DNA of 64,000 nucleotides. It comes from Torreya grandis (taxonomy: Eukaryota; Streptophyta; Pinopsida; Cupressales; Taxaceae). Positions 11,352 to 22,320 of the stretch are shown one piece after another (positions within the stretch are counted from its first letter, which is position 1; every line of letters begins with the position of its first letter). Position numbers and translations under genes: made by a program. Location: assembly GCA_037957365.1 (NCBI GenBank), contig JARHVA010004902.1, positions 620,001 through 684,000 on the forward strand, written 5' to 3'. The notes beneath the pieces were generated by a model, which saw only the letters and a program-made list of their open reading frames with translations, searched no databases and was not told the origin of the DNA.

Positions 11352-12170
11352 ATGACAAATGAAAGTAAATTGAGAATGGAAAAGTTCAATGGAAAAAATT
11401 ATCAACATTGGAGAATGCAGATAGAGGACTATCTGTATCAAAAAAATCTCTACTTACCATTAGGAGGTATTGCAAAGAAGCCCAAAGACATGGAGGATGA
11501 AGAATGGGAAGTTCTTGACAGAAAGGCTCTGGGGTCTATAAGACTGAGTCTAGCATCCACTGTGATATCTAATTTATCACAGGCAAAGTCTACGGTAGAG
11601 TTGATGACTACGTTAGCAAATTTGTATGAAAAACCCTCAGCTTCTAATAAGGTATATCTTATGAAGCTGTTATTTAATTTGCATATGAATGAAGATGGAT
11701 CTGTTTCTACTCATCTGAATGATTTCAATGGTATTGTGAATCAATTAAGTTCAGTAAATATAGTGTTTGATGATGAGATAAAAGCTCTTTTGATATTATG
11801 TTCTTTGCCCGAAAGCTGGCATGGCTTAGTAATGGCAGTAAGTAATACTGCATCTGCATCAAATATTTTGAAAGTAGAGGATGTTGTTAGTGTTATCTTG
11901 AATGAGAAAATACGCAGGAAAAGCACAGAAGAGGCATCTGGGAACGCTTTAAGTTTTGAGATCAGGGGAAGGCAGAAAGAGAAGAGCAAGAAAGGCAGAT
12001 CAAGATCCAAATCAAAGGGGAAAGGCAGATCTAAATCCAGAAATGGCAGAAGGCCACAATGCTGAAATTGTGGAAAGATGGGACACATAAGCAGAGATTG
12101 TTGGTCAAAGCCTAAGGAGGACAATCAACACGAAGGAAAGGAAGAAGCCAAGATTGTAGGTATTGCATAG
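11352..12170 (+). pseudogene. gag: Ty1/copia gag (nearly intact), family B
   Basis: The first ATG of the long frame is 11352 (MTNESKLRMEKFNGKNY). Residues up to about 200 match the TNT1-94-like copia gag (EDYLYQKNLYLPLGG, KALGSIRLSL, LCSLPESWHGLVMAVSN). A Lys/Arg/Ser-rich basic stretch follows (about 11965-12055). The zinc knuckle at 12060-12101 has all of C-X2-C-X4-H-X4-C, but its second position is TGA (12063-12065), replacing the usual Trp. The next stop is TAG 12168-12170. Each is one transition from TGG or CAG, so the frame was open when the element inserted. Confidence 0.93.
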
Positions 12171-15100
12171 GATGCTTTAATTTTCTCTCTGCATAATAAT
12201 ATAGAATCTTGGGTATTAGATTCTGGTGCATCTTTTCATGCTACTCCTAACAGGGAATATTTCAGTGACTATATCCATGGAGATTTTGGAATAGTGTATC
12301 TAGGGGATGATGAGCCCTGTAAAATAATTGGCAAAGGTAAAGTGCAGTTGAAGATGCAGAATAGCAACACATGGGTGTTGAGAGATGTGATGCATGTACC
12401 TAGCTCGAAGAGAAATTTGATCTCTTTAGGAAAGTTAGGGGATGAGGGTTGTACAGTAACTCTCACAACAGAATCTTGGAAGGTGACCAAGGGTGCACTT
12501 GTTATGGCCAGAGGTAAGAGAGAAGGTACTCTCTATTTGTGTAATTATGTTACTAACAAATCTCCTTCTGTATTATCTACTTCAGATGTGGATGCTAAAT
12601 TGTGGCATTCAAGGCTTGGCCACATGAGTGAGAAGGGGATGTCAATTCTTAAGTCCAAAGGTATGCTTTCAGATTTAAAAGGCATAGATCTAGAGTTTTG
12701 TGAGCACTGTGTATTTGGAAAACAGAAAAGGGTTAGTTTTCTCAAAACTGGGTCTACTAAGAAGAGGCACAAGTTGGAGCTTGTTCACACAGACGTGTGG
12801 GGACCGGCTTAGGTTGCTTCCATTAGAGGATCACAGTACTATGTATCTTTCATAGATGATGCCACAAAGAAGGTATGGATCTATTGCATTAGAAAGAAAT
12901 TTGATGTATTTGATACTTTTAAAGTTTGGAAAGCTATGGTTGAGAATGAAACAGGTAAAAGATTAAAGTGCCTGAGATCAGACAATGGTGGTGAGTTCTG
13001 CAGTCATAAGTTTAGAGATTATTGTTACATGCATGGAATCCGTAGGCAAAGGATGGTTCCAAGGACACCTCAACAGAATGGAATTACTGAAAGGATGAAC
13101 AGGACAATAATGGAGCGTGCAGATGTATGAGATTGCATGCCGGTTTGCCCTTATAGTTTTGGGCACAAGCTGTTGACACTGCAGTATACCTAATTAACAG
13201 AGGACCCTCTACAGCTCTGGATGGTGGTATTCCAGAAGAATCATGGACAGGTAAAAAGGTTGATCTCTCATATCTCAAAGTTTTTGGTTGTGAAGCCTTT
13301 GTGCATATAGATAAGGAAAATAGAAAGAAGCTTGATGCTAAGTCTATGAGATGCATGTTTATTGGCTATGGCTCAGATGATTTTGGTTACATATTATGGA
13401 ATCTAGAAACTAACAAGGTAATAAGGAGCCGTGATGTTGTTTTCAATGAAAGAGTGATGTATTGTGATCAGCTAAAGAAGTTGAATCAGTCTGAGCAGAG
13501 CAATGGTGAATTGAATGAGGTGAAAGTCCAAGATGAGCTTGCGAGAAAAAAAAATAATCACTTACAGGAAAACACAGAGACTGACGTCGGCAGGTTAGGA
13601 ACTGGCGTCGGCAGGACAAAAACCGGCGTCGGCCATACAGAGACTGATGTCGGCCGTACAGGTATCGAGGTCAGTCAGGCAGAACCGACGTCAGCTAGTA
13701 ATAGGTCTAGAGGTGACCGAGGTCGGTCACTGTCAGAGAATTTGGGTGGACAGCATGTTGTGGACGAGTCTCAGACACCCATTAGGAGGTCAAAAATGGT
13801 GAGTAAGCCTCCAATTAGATATTCTCTTTCTTTATTTTATTTATTGCTAACTGATGGTGGAGAACCAGAGAGTTTTGAAGAAGCAATACAGGTGGTGTCC
13901 AAGAGTGAGTGGGAGCGTGGCATGGTTGAGGAGTTGGAGTCCTTAAGAGAGAACCAAACATGGGATTTGGTTGAATTGCCAGCTGGTAAGAGAACACTTA
14001 AGAATAGATGGACCTACAGGTTAAAGGAAGGCGAGAATGGACAGATGAGATACAAGGCCAGATTAGTGGTAAAAGGATTTACACAAAAGCCATGTATTGA
14101 CTTTGGTGAGATTTTTTCTCCTGTTATTAAAATGACTTCAATAAGGGTTGTATTGTCTTTGGTTGCTTTTGAGGATTTGCATCTTGAGTAGCTAGATGTT
14201 AAGACAATGTTTCTTCATGGAGATTTGGATGAGGAAATTTATATGGAACAGCCAGAAGGATTCGAGGTCAAGGGTAAGGAGAAGTTTGTGTGCAGGTTGA
14301 AGAAAAGCTTGTATGGCCTCAAGCAAGCTCCTAGGTAATGGTACTTAAAATTTGACAGGTTTATGACTGAGCATGGCTACAGTAGGTGTCAATCAGACCA
14401 TTGTGTGTATTTCAAGAGATTTGATAACAGTAGATACATTATTCTATTGTTGTATGTAGATGATATGCTGGTTGCAGGATCACACATGCAGGATATCTCT
14501 GAGCTTAAGGTGAAATTAGCTCAAACGTTTGCTATGAAGGATTTGGGAGCAGCAAAGAAAATCCTTGGCATGAGCATTAAGAGAGATAGGAAAAATCACA
14601 GGTTGATATTGTCTCAAGAAGATTATGTGGACAAGGTGTTAAAACGGTTCAATATGCAGGATGCTAAACCGGTAAGCACACATTTGGCTGGACATTTTAA
14701 GTTGAGTAAAGAACAATGCCCTAATTCATATGATGAGGTAGAGTACATGAGTAAGGTTCCATATTCTTTCGCAGTAAGGAGTTTGATGTATGCAATGGTG
14801 TGTACTAGACCGGATATTGCCCAAGCAGTGGGAGTTGTAAGTAAGTATATGGCCAATCCAGGTAAGGAACATTGGAAAGCAGTTCAGTGGATCCTTAGAT
14901 ATCTGAGAGGAACCAGCAGTAGGCACTTGTGCTATGGAGGTTCATATACTTCTCTACATGGCTATGTAGATTTAGATATGTCAGGTGATTTGGATGGCAG
15001 GAGGAGCACTACAGGTTATGTTTTTACTGTAGGTGGAACGGCGGTTAGCTGGATATCTAAGTTGTAGAAGGTTGTTGCCTTGTCAACTACAAAAGCAGAG

Positions 15101-15415
15101 TATATTGCAGCCACAGAAGCTAGCAAGGAGATGATATGGATGACACGGTTCATGGATGAGCTTGGTAGGGAGCATGAGAGTTGCAGATTGTATAGTGACA
15201 GTCAGAGTGCAATCCATTTGGCTAAGAATTCAGCCTTTCATTCAAGAACAAAGCACATATAGCTAAGGTATCACTTCATACGACAGGTATTGGAAGATGG
15301 TGAGTTGAAGCTGGAAAAGATCCATACAGATAGGAATCCTGCTGATATGTTAACCAAGCCGGTTACAAAGGAGAAGTTGAATCTTCATTCAACTTCTGTT
15401 GGTCTTCATGATTGA
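12171..15415 (+). pseudogene. pol: Ty1/copia pol (PR-INT-RT-RNase H), family B, lightly damaged
   Basis: Protease: SWVLDSGASFHA near 12207. GAG-pre-integrase: LWHSRLGHMS near 12599 and CEHCVFGKQKR near 12700. The integrase core triad is visible as HTDVWGP (Asp, near 12790), LRSDNGGEF (Asp, near 12980) and QQNGITERMN (Glu, near 13085). RT: YKARLVVKGFTQ near 14052, LYGLKQAPR near 14310 and YVDD at 14452-14463. RNase H: DLDGRRSTTGY near 14990, AEYIAATEA near 15098, LYSDSQSAIHLAKN near 15190, TGA at 15413-15415. Lesions: TAG 12810, 13154, 14189, 15065 and 15260, TAA 14336, and one missing base near 13118. It is one polyprotein frame with gag. Confidence 0.95.
13579..13736 (+). repeat. 21-bp tandem repeat coding a 7-residue repeat inside pol
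   Basis: The linker between integrase and RT holds about five or six units of 21 bp. They read TDVGRLG, TGVGRTK, TGVGHTE, TDVGRTG and IEVSQAE, then decay. Each unit centres on GACGTCGG, GGCGTCGG or GATGTCGG. The same motif recurs four times in each LTR of the element. Because the unit is a multiple of three, changes in copy number do not break the polyprotein. Confidence 0.85.
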
Positions 15416-15475
15416 GTTGAAGATGGAGGAGCTAGAAGATGTTGCTGTACAGGTACTGGTGCAGCTGTTTATCTC

Positions 15476-15487
15476 CAAGTGGGAGAT
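15476..15487 (+). other. Polypurine tract (family B)
   Basis: CCAAGTGGGAGAT ends immediately before the TGTTAGGG of the right LTR. It lies about 60 bp after the pol stop and matches the usual copia AAGTGGGAGAT. Confidence 0.9.
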
Positions 15488-16208
15488 TGTTAGGGTGTGG
15501 AGCTAAAAACTTCACCAAGGAGCATAGTTTATCAGGTTCGGGTCTACACAGACACCGGCGTCAGTCAGGAGCGACCGACATCAGTCACAGGCAGTTGCAG
15601 AGACGCTGACATCGGTAGAGCGTCGGCCGACGGCGGTCACAGACAAGCAACAGGAACCGACGTCGGTTACCTGCGTGTCTAGAAAGCTATTTCCGTGGAC
15701 AGAAGCGAGTGTTTGCATGATAAGTTTGAGTTGAAGTCTCAAGCTCGCGTCTCTATTATTGGCATTACTATTTTTAGAGCCCTTGTTTAAGTGGCTTAAC
15801 TGCTTGTTGGGTGTACATGCTCAAGTCTCCTAATTCTATATGTAGAATTAGATCTTTTTAGCTTTGTAATAGTCTTGTAGTGGATTATTGTAGTTGGGTG
15901 AATTATTGTAATTCATTGTGTGAGAAGAATAGTATAGAATTGAATCAATCTAGGCTTGTTGGAGTTGATTGTTCTTGAGAGAGAGAGCTCTTGAGGAATA
16001 GAGATCTATACATCTAGGAGAGGTGTGGAAGAAAGAAGCTTTCTTCAATTGTATTCGTTTTGTAAAGAGTTTGTTAATACAAGTTTTCAGGGTGTTTTCT
16101 TGTATCTCTTGTTCTTGCTATTATCATTCTAATTACTTGTCAATCTGATTTAATTCCACGTTTATTGCTTTCACAATTGTAATCTATTGTTGGTTTGATC
16201 CCCCAACA
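15488..16208 (+). repeat. Right LTR (family B)
   Basis: It is 721 bp, the same length as the left copy with no gaps that I can see. The differences cluster in the GC-rich block at 15541-15680 and are mostly C/T or G/A at CG or CNG sites. It ends CCCCAACA, followed by CTTCG at 16209-16213. Confidence 0.97.
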
Positions 16209-16213
16209 CTTCG
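16209..16213 (+). other. Target-site duplication CTTCG, right copy
   Basis: An exact repeat of 10473-10477. With the element and one copy left out, the gypsy ORF frame runs on without a shift (..KKLF then DANWALQLL). Confidence 0.97.
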
Positions 16214-16971
16214 ATGCAAATTGGGCACTCCAACTACTGTAGAACTTGGTATATCAAGACTCCTTGGTTAAGGACCAAGAGATCAAAAGCCTAAATAATG
16301 ACCTCTCCACTTTCTTGTAGGTCATATAAATCCTTCACCTGATCCAGTAACTATACAAATCCTACTAAGAAAGGATCAAGGTCATGGTAGCAATCTTGAA
16401 GATGATGCTTCCTTTCATTGTACATGCATAAAATCTAGTCTCCCAAGTGAACTCATCCATGGATCAAGTAATTTTCTTCATCACCCCCAAGGTCATAGAC
16501 TCATATAACCTTATTCAAAATCTCTATAATACTTCTCCCAAAATGTTACATGTAACAAGGGTGGCTGACTGAAGGTAGGCAATGGTGAAAATAAATGAGT
16601 TCCTAGGCTATAATAAGGCAACAAACAAATGCAAGGAATTTCTCAATGCCTTGGAGCAAGTGGTCCAAAAAAATAAGGGATGCATAGAGAAATTAGTTTA
16701 ATTGAAATTCCCTTCTCCTTTCTTGGTTGACAATGACATCCTTCATGAAGACCAAATCAGGGCACTACTCGAGCAGAAGTAGAATGACCAGACCATCTTC
16801 ATGGCTCTCAATCCAACACTAGATGCCTCTGAAGTGGAGAATATTTTATACCCACTCACCCAGTTGGAGTTACAGACACTGGTGGTGGTCAAAGGCTTGG
16901 GGAATATCTCTTTTAAGGAGATAATTGATTTGGATAGAGCCTTTAAGGCTCTCAATAAAAGACCAAATTGA
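16214..16971 (+). pseudogene. Extra gypsy ORF in the env position, 3' part
   Basis: Continues the frame that stops at the copia insertion, for example KDQEIKSLNNDLSTF near 16274, ATNKCKEFLNALEQVVQKN near 16620 and ILYPLTQLELQTLVVVKG near 16846. It is rich in Lys, Glu, Leu and Asn, in keeping with an extended coiled-coil tail. In-frame stops are TAG, TAA and TGA. The frame is lost near the TGA at about 16969. I do not recognise the protein. Together with 7383-10472 it would have been roughly 1,250-1,300 codons. Confidence 0.5.
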
Positions 16972-17786
16972 ATGAGGATTAATGGGCACCCTTACAGGAA
17001 ATCTTTCACAAGTTATAAGTATCTATCTTCCTCCCATTTTTTTAAATTTTACTTTGAATGGTTTGAGTACTAAAGGTTTTGGGTTCTTTCATTTACAGGT
17101 GGACTCCCCTGTGAGTTGCCAAGAACTATGGATCATAAATCCATAATTGATTATTTTAGAGTAGTTTAATTTATAGCTTTAGATTCGCTCGATAGTTAGC
17201 AGTTCTTCGATACCTCTCAGTAGTTTCCCCTTTTTACCATTTCTTTCTTCTACCCCCTTTTCTCAAAATTTTACTAAGTGATGTCCTCCTTTTGCTTCCT
17301 CCATGTGGTAGCCTGACGCTCATTTGGCTCAAGGGTGATTTCTTTCCACTCAAGGGGAGTGTAATCTTGACATGTGGTGACCCTGTGCTCCTTAGAGTTT
17401 TTTAATTTAGGTTAGGCCTTAGAGAAATTCCATTGGTTGGTCAGATAGGGGGCCCCACAGAGTAGTTAATGCAAGATTCAAATGTGGATTCACCATGTGG
17501 CATCCTCATGCTCATTTTGGCAAGTGTATGCTTTGCTTTCTCAAGAGGAGTGGCAAATAGACATATGGTGCCTCTAGACTCAATCATTCTAATCAAGTCC
17601 TCAGCCCCTATGGAGAAGCACCAAATTGATGCATGTCATATTTGCACTTATCCAAAGAGAATGTAGATTTACTAGAGATTGAGTGAGTGTCATTGGATGA
17701 AGATGTGGGTCCCTCCTTTTGAGTAAGATTTTGGAACACTTTAAGCTTCACCTAAAGTGTGATATTTTAAGTTTGGAGGGGACCAA
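16972..17786 (+). other. Non-coding gypsy 3' region with a degenerate duplicated block
   Basis: No gene is supported. Two related blocks start near 17301 and 17491. Both run CCATGTGG, then CTCATTT, then CTCAAG.GGAGTG, then ACATGTGG or ACATATGG, which suggests an old ~190-bp duplication. A purine run TTGGAGGGGA at 17773-17782 could be a polypurine tract ahead of an LTR. Confidence 0.4.
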
Positions 17787-18200
17787 TGCTGCTAAAAATA
17801 GCATAATCAGATAGCTATAGGAGTAGTTATGAAACTCTACCTCACTTCTCCTAAGCGTAATGGCCATAATAGGAAGAGATAGTTATGCCATATCCTAGAT
17901 CTGCGGGGTAACTGCACTCATGAGTTCAAAATCATTTTTAGTTACAACGACATCATGGGAACGAGTGGTGGAATCTCCAGATGTCATCTCTTTGAGCAGT
18001 TACTTTGCCTATATATTTGAGGTTCTTCCCCTCTAAAGGGGCCTGGTGATTATTTTATTTTTCACATTCTTATTTCTATAAAAAACCATTGTAATATATT
18101 AGATCTAGTAGTAGTTAGAGTTTTCATCCTACAACCTTAGCAGATGCACCTCACGAATGTTAGTGGAGACTTTGTATGTGCCTTTTGTGGGTTTATATAT
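17787..18200 (+). repeat. Possible 3' LTR start of the old gypsy element
   Basis: TGCTGCTAAAA follows the purine run at 17773, and a TATA-like TATATATTT lies at 18010-18018. No second LTR copy is present in the window and no 3' boundary or target-site duplication is visible, so this is a guess from position and composition. Confidence 0.3.
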
Positions 18201-18844
18201 TTAGTTCCCTATCCAAAATGAACAGGATGTGATGTTATGTGTTTTTTGGGGTTAAAACTATCTATGTATGCTATTTATTTTCTTCTGCTTCAATAATGTA
18301 GATCTTTGTTTATGCTCTAGATCTTAATTCATTCTTTTGAGCTCCTTTATGATTTATGGTGTTTGGAGGTTTACACTATTTTATGCAATCTTACATAAAT
18401 ATTTCAAATCTTCTAGTGCATTGCCTTATATTAGATTTACTTTCATGTTGTTTACTATTATTCCTTCTACCCCTTTCCACCTCACAAATTGAATGAAGAG
18501 CCAGCTTCTAAAATCCTAGAGGTTGCTTTATAGCCCGCATTTGGTCCCACATCTGTAAAGTTTCCCATAGATATTTGTCTAACCTAGAGTGAAAGCTTTA
18601 GGCATCAATATATATCTCTGTAAATTACTTCATGGACCAATACCTTATAATAGTAATGGTTTATTATATTACTTGTCTTGTAAAAGATGTTAAGTAAATT
18701 CATGCACTTAATGAGAGTGTTAAAATAGAGACAACATCGGATATCTCTCCATAATTCCTCTTCCAATGCTATATAACTAGTATCTAGATGCCAACAAGCA
18801 TGCTCTTAACCATTTGTGCCTATGAATGCTAAACTTGTGATATA
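18201..18844 (+). other. Non-coding, no feature recognised
   Basis: AT-rich sequence without a credible frame. It may be the rest of an LTR and leader of the gypsy fragment that follows. Confidence 0.4.
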
Positions 18845-20480
18845 ATCTAAGGGATATGACCTTGTTGACCAATTGAGCAATACACATACTAAAATTTCAA
18901 TACTTGAGATCCTAAAACAATCTAATGTTTACAAGGACATCTTACATGAGACATTGTATGAAAATCATTTCCAAATGATATAGATCCTGCTTATTTTGCA
19001 GATATCGTGAAAGATCTCAAGAACAATGCCAAACTTATTACTTTTGATCTAATTGACTCACCATCCAAAGATATTATTGATCAAGAGTTACCTTTGTTCA
19101 CACAAGTGAAAATACAAAATAAGGGCATCAAAAGGGTGCTCATTGATAATAGATCAGGCCTAAACATTTGTGGTATCCACTTTTTAATCACCATGAGAAT
19201 TAGCATCAATTTCCTTCAAAAGTTGATTATGCATATGAAAGCATTTGATAATTTACACAGTCCTCTAGTTGGTCAAATTACATTGGATGTGACATTAGGA
19301 TAAAAAATTCTTTCAATTACTTTTTAGATAATGTCTCAATCATTCCATTATAATGTACTTTTGGGTAGACCTTGGATACATTTAATAGAATCCATCCCAT
19401 CTACACTCCACAGATGTGTAAAATTCATACATGATGTGAATTTATTAACAATGCCTTCTGATGATAAACCTTTTAAATTTTACAAAATACAATCCAAAAC
19501 CGAAGGCATTCCTATAGTGATCCCACCTAAATAATGCATTCCTCTTGAGAACATACACACTTATAAAATAGGGACTCAAGTATAATGGCTCCTCTATTTC
19601 TAGATACAAATAAGGTACCCCATATTGAGGTGCACATGGATGCACATCATGAGCAAGAACCATTACCAAAACATCTTAGATTCAAGGGTTATGAACTTGC
19701 ACTTAATATCCATGATGATAATGATACTCATATTCCTATATTCAAAAGAGGTGGTGGTTTAGAATCAATGATAACACCTATGTCAAATACCACCATTCCC
19801 ATGGATTATCTTATGTCTATGATGATCACTATTGGGGATCTTCAAAAATAGACTTCTATAATTCAAATACAAGTGAGTTTCCATAATGCTAATGAAAATG
19901 TTACCTCATTCAATAATAAACCTCTTTCATAATGTATACTTCAATATCCTTATCCACGTGATTTTGAATTACCACATATACCTATCTTTTAGAACCATAA
20001 AGATCCATTTGACCACATGCTAATTTATGTACATTATTTTGGTCAACAAGCAAATGATGACAAATAATTATTCAAGGTATTTCATATGAGAATTTTTGAT
20101 GAGGCTCACTTACTTAATACAGGGCCCATACAAGATCCTCATCCTATGCAAAATCCTCAAGTGCACAAAATAAAAAAGCATATATGCCAACAAGATCTAA
20201 CAAATTAATTTTTACATGGGTGGTGTTAAAGTAATCCAAACATGGGTTTAGGTTATGCCTATCACATCTCCATATGCATTTACACTCAAAACTATTTGGC
20301 TATACCAAATGGAATAAAAAATTGATCAAAATAAGCAAGGTATCTCCTTCTCTCATGAAGGCAAATTAATACACATTTCAAATGATAACACTACATCTTC
20401 TAATACACATGCAAAACATGAGGAGGAACATGCCATTTACCTTTTCAACTTATCAAATCATGATGCAATAATGTAAAAGA
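18845..20480 (+). pseudogene. Ty3/gypsy gag C-terminus and aspartic protease fragment
   Basis: The upstream part reads GYDLVDQLSNTHTKISILEIL near 18850, the end of gag before the protease in plant gypsy elements. After a frame change, 18990-19540 shows the retroviral-type protease fold: RVLIDNRSGLNIC near 19131 (active site D-x-x-SG in place of DGGSG), MKAFDNLHSPLVGQI near 19235, and FHYNVLLGRPWIH near 19342. A shift near 19560 leads into 19585-19851 (EQEPLPKHLRFKGYELAL), then the frame decays to about 20480. No RT or integrase follows, so this is a truncated piece or a small non-autonomous element. Confidence 0.75.
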
Positions 20481-21479
20481 TCTAACTTGGGGTTATAAGG
20501 TTCATAACTGGGTGGGGGGGGGACGTATCTATGACCATCCATTGGATGGAAACATAGGATGATCTTGCCTTACCAAAAATTTTAAAAATACCAAAAAAAT
20601 CAAAACATTCAAAAATACAAAATCATTTTTGACACCTACATGTTCTATTGGCTCCCTTGCATCTATGTGCTAGTTTCATGTTCAGGGCTAGCATATCAAT
20701 CACTTGTATATACATATTTATAGGCATACACATATACATGATTCTATGTACTTATGGGTGTTGGGCTTTCTCTCTACTCATGTTGCCAGGATGTTGGGGG
20801 CACCATCTTCTTTGATCTTGATACGTCCAAGTTATATGGTTTGATGATCACATTCCATCATCATGTTTGATCTTACATATGTACTTGCACATGACTTATC
20901 CATACTTATATCTTATACATGATACTTGATATGCTATGCACTTGACATTTTTTATTAACACATTTGATCTATGGGCTACTATGACATGTTTATGTCGTTT
21001 GCTTGTGATTTTCCTTTATGTATTTCCTTGAGTGTTTTTCTTTATTATTGTCTTACTTGTTTGGGCATTTGAATATGCTTCATTGTATGCGGCCCATATG
21101 CCTATGATTGCCTTATTGAACATTTAAATATGTCATTCCTTGCTTTTTAGAATTTGACTAAGTCATGTCCATTAAATTTTATGGCATTTGAACATGCCCC
21201 TTATTTGTGATCTCCTAAGACATTTATTTGTTGACCTATTTTGAGTTCTCGTGTGTGTGCTTGTTTTCTTGTTAAACTTATATTATTAATATTTATATGT
21301 TGTTATGATATTTATCATGCATTTTAGGCTACATGTGATCACATTGGCTATATGCACTTCAATGATATAATTACCTAAACACATTTCTTTTACATGCTAC
21401 ATGGTTACATTCACATATTTTACATATGCCTTACCATTTTGAGGTGAGGTAACTACAGGTACTATTTTACCTTCACTTC
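20481..21479 (+). other. Non-coding, no gene recognised
   Basis: AT-rich, with a poly-G run at 20512-20522 and several short ACATATG/ATACATAT words, but no frame or boundary I can support. Confidence 0.4.
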
Positions 21480-22080
21480 AATGGGGGCATATTAGTTGGG
21501 GCATGTCATGGTGACATAGCTTCCACATTTTTAGAGTTCTCAGAATCAGTGGGGGCATGCTTTAGAAGCATGTTCTCCATACTCTTTCAATATATATGGT
21601 ACTTATATCAGTTCATAGGTCTAGTGGGGGATGCTTTAGAATCATGTTTTCCACACTCATTCAGTACATGGTACTTCTATCAGTTTATAGATATAGTGGG
21701 GGGAGGTCAATGGACATGGATTCCACACTTTCACAATTCTCAAATTCAATGGGGGCATGCTTTGGAAGCATGTTCTCCAAACTCATTCAGTATTTGGTAC
21801 TTACACCAATTTGTAGATTCAATTGGGGCATGCTTTGGAAGCATGTTCTCCACATTTATTTAGCATATGGTACTTATATAACTTCATAGATTTAGTGGGG
21901 ACGTGTTTTGGAAATATGTTCTCCACACCTAATAAGTATTCAACATATCTAGTTTATAGTGGGGACATGTTTTAGAAACATTTCCTCCATATTGGTACTT
22001 ATATCAGTTTCATATTTCTCTATTTATAGTAGGGACATACTTTAAAAACATGTTCTCCACACTTACACAATTATCCAATC
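21480..22080 (+). repeat. ~72-bp tandem array with a hairpin in each unit
   Basis: About eight units start near 21480/21551, 21625, 21697, 21751, 21825, 21896, 21961 and 22030. A typical unit is GGGGGCATGCTTTGGAAGCATGTT-like, then TCTCCACACTCATT, then a TATGGTACTTATATCAGTT-like part, then CATAGATTTAGT. CATGCTT-TGG-AAGCATG forms a 7-bp stem with a 3-base loop. The 72-bp period keeps frames open, so the open frames here are by-products of the repeat. Units at both ends are more diverged. Confidence 0.85.
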
Positions 22081-22197
22081 TGGCCAGAGCACACAGTTAT
22101 ATGATTCAAATAGACATTTATAATAGAATTATATATATTGGTACTATTATTATACATAATTTTAACATGATAAATATCTAAGGTGCATATGATATAT

Positions 22198-22214
22198 AAC
22201 ATGTGTTTAATATT
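22198..22214 (+). other. LINE target-site duplication, left copy
   Basis: AACATGTGTTTAATATT is repeated exactly at 28776-28792. The leftmost one or two A residues of the right copy could belong to the A tail. Confidence 0.95.
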
Positions 22215-22320
22215 ATACCTTATACCTTTGAAACTAGTTCTACATGTGGACAACATTTGAAACTAGTTTTTTCCCACCAAGTTGGGCCCCTTGAGTGCGA
22301 CCAGCGAGATCACGGATCCA

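Larger units (their letters stand above)
10478..16208 (+). mobile_element. Complete Ty1/copia retrotransposon, family B
   Basis: The element is 5,731 bp. Both LTRs are 721 bp and run TGTTAGGG..CCCCAACA, the target-site duplication CTTCG is perfect, the primer binding site and polypurine tract are intact, and gag-PR-INT-RT-RNase H is in copia order. By eye the LTRs differ at about 24 positions, all but about two of them transitions, which is the smallest divergence in the window. The gag-pol frame is spoiled only by eight stop codons and one single-base loss. It inserted into the gypsy ORF at 7383-16971. Confidence 0.97.

Noticed and set aside
11741..12124. Minus-strand open frame opposite copia gag
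   Set aside because: Shadow of the gag frame; it is rich in Leu, Phe and Asp as the complement of the Lys/Arg/Ser-coding sequence.
21549..21889. Two overlapping repetitive open frames
   Set aside because: They arise because the tandem unit is 72 bp, a multiple of three; both frames stay open and neither resembles a protein.
21480..22080. CRISPR-like array
   Set aside because: Units are contiguous and diverged, with no unique spacers; the context is plant retroelements.
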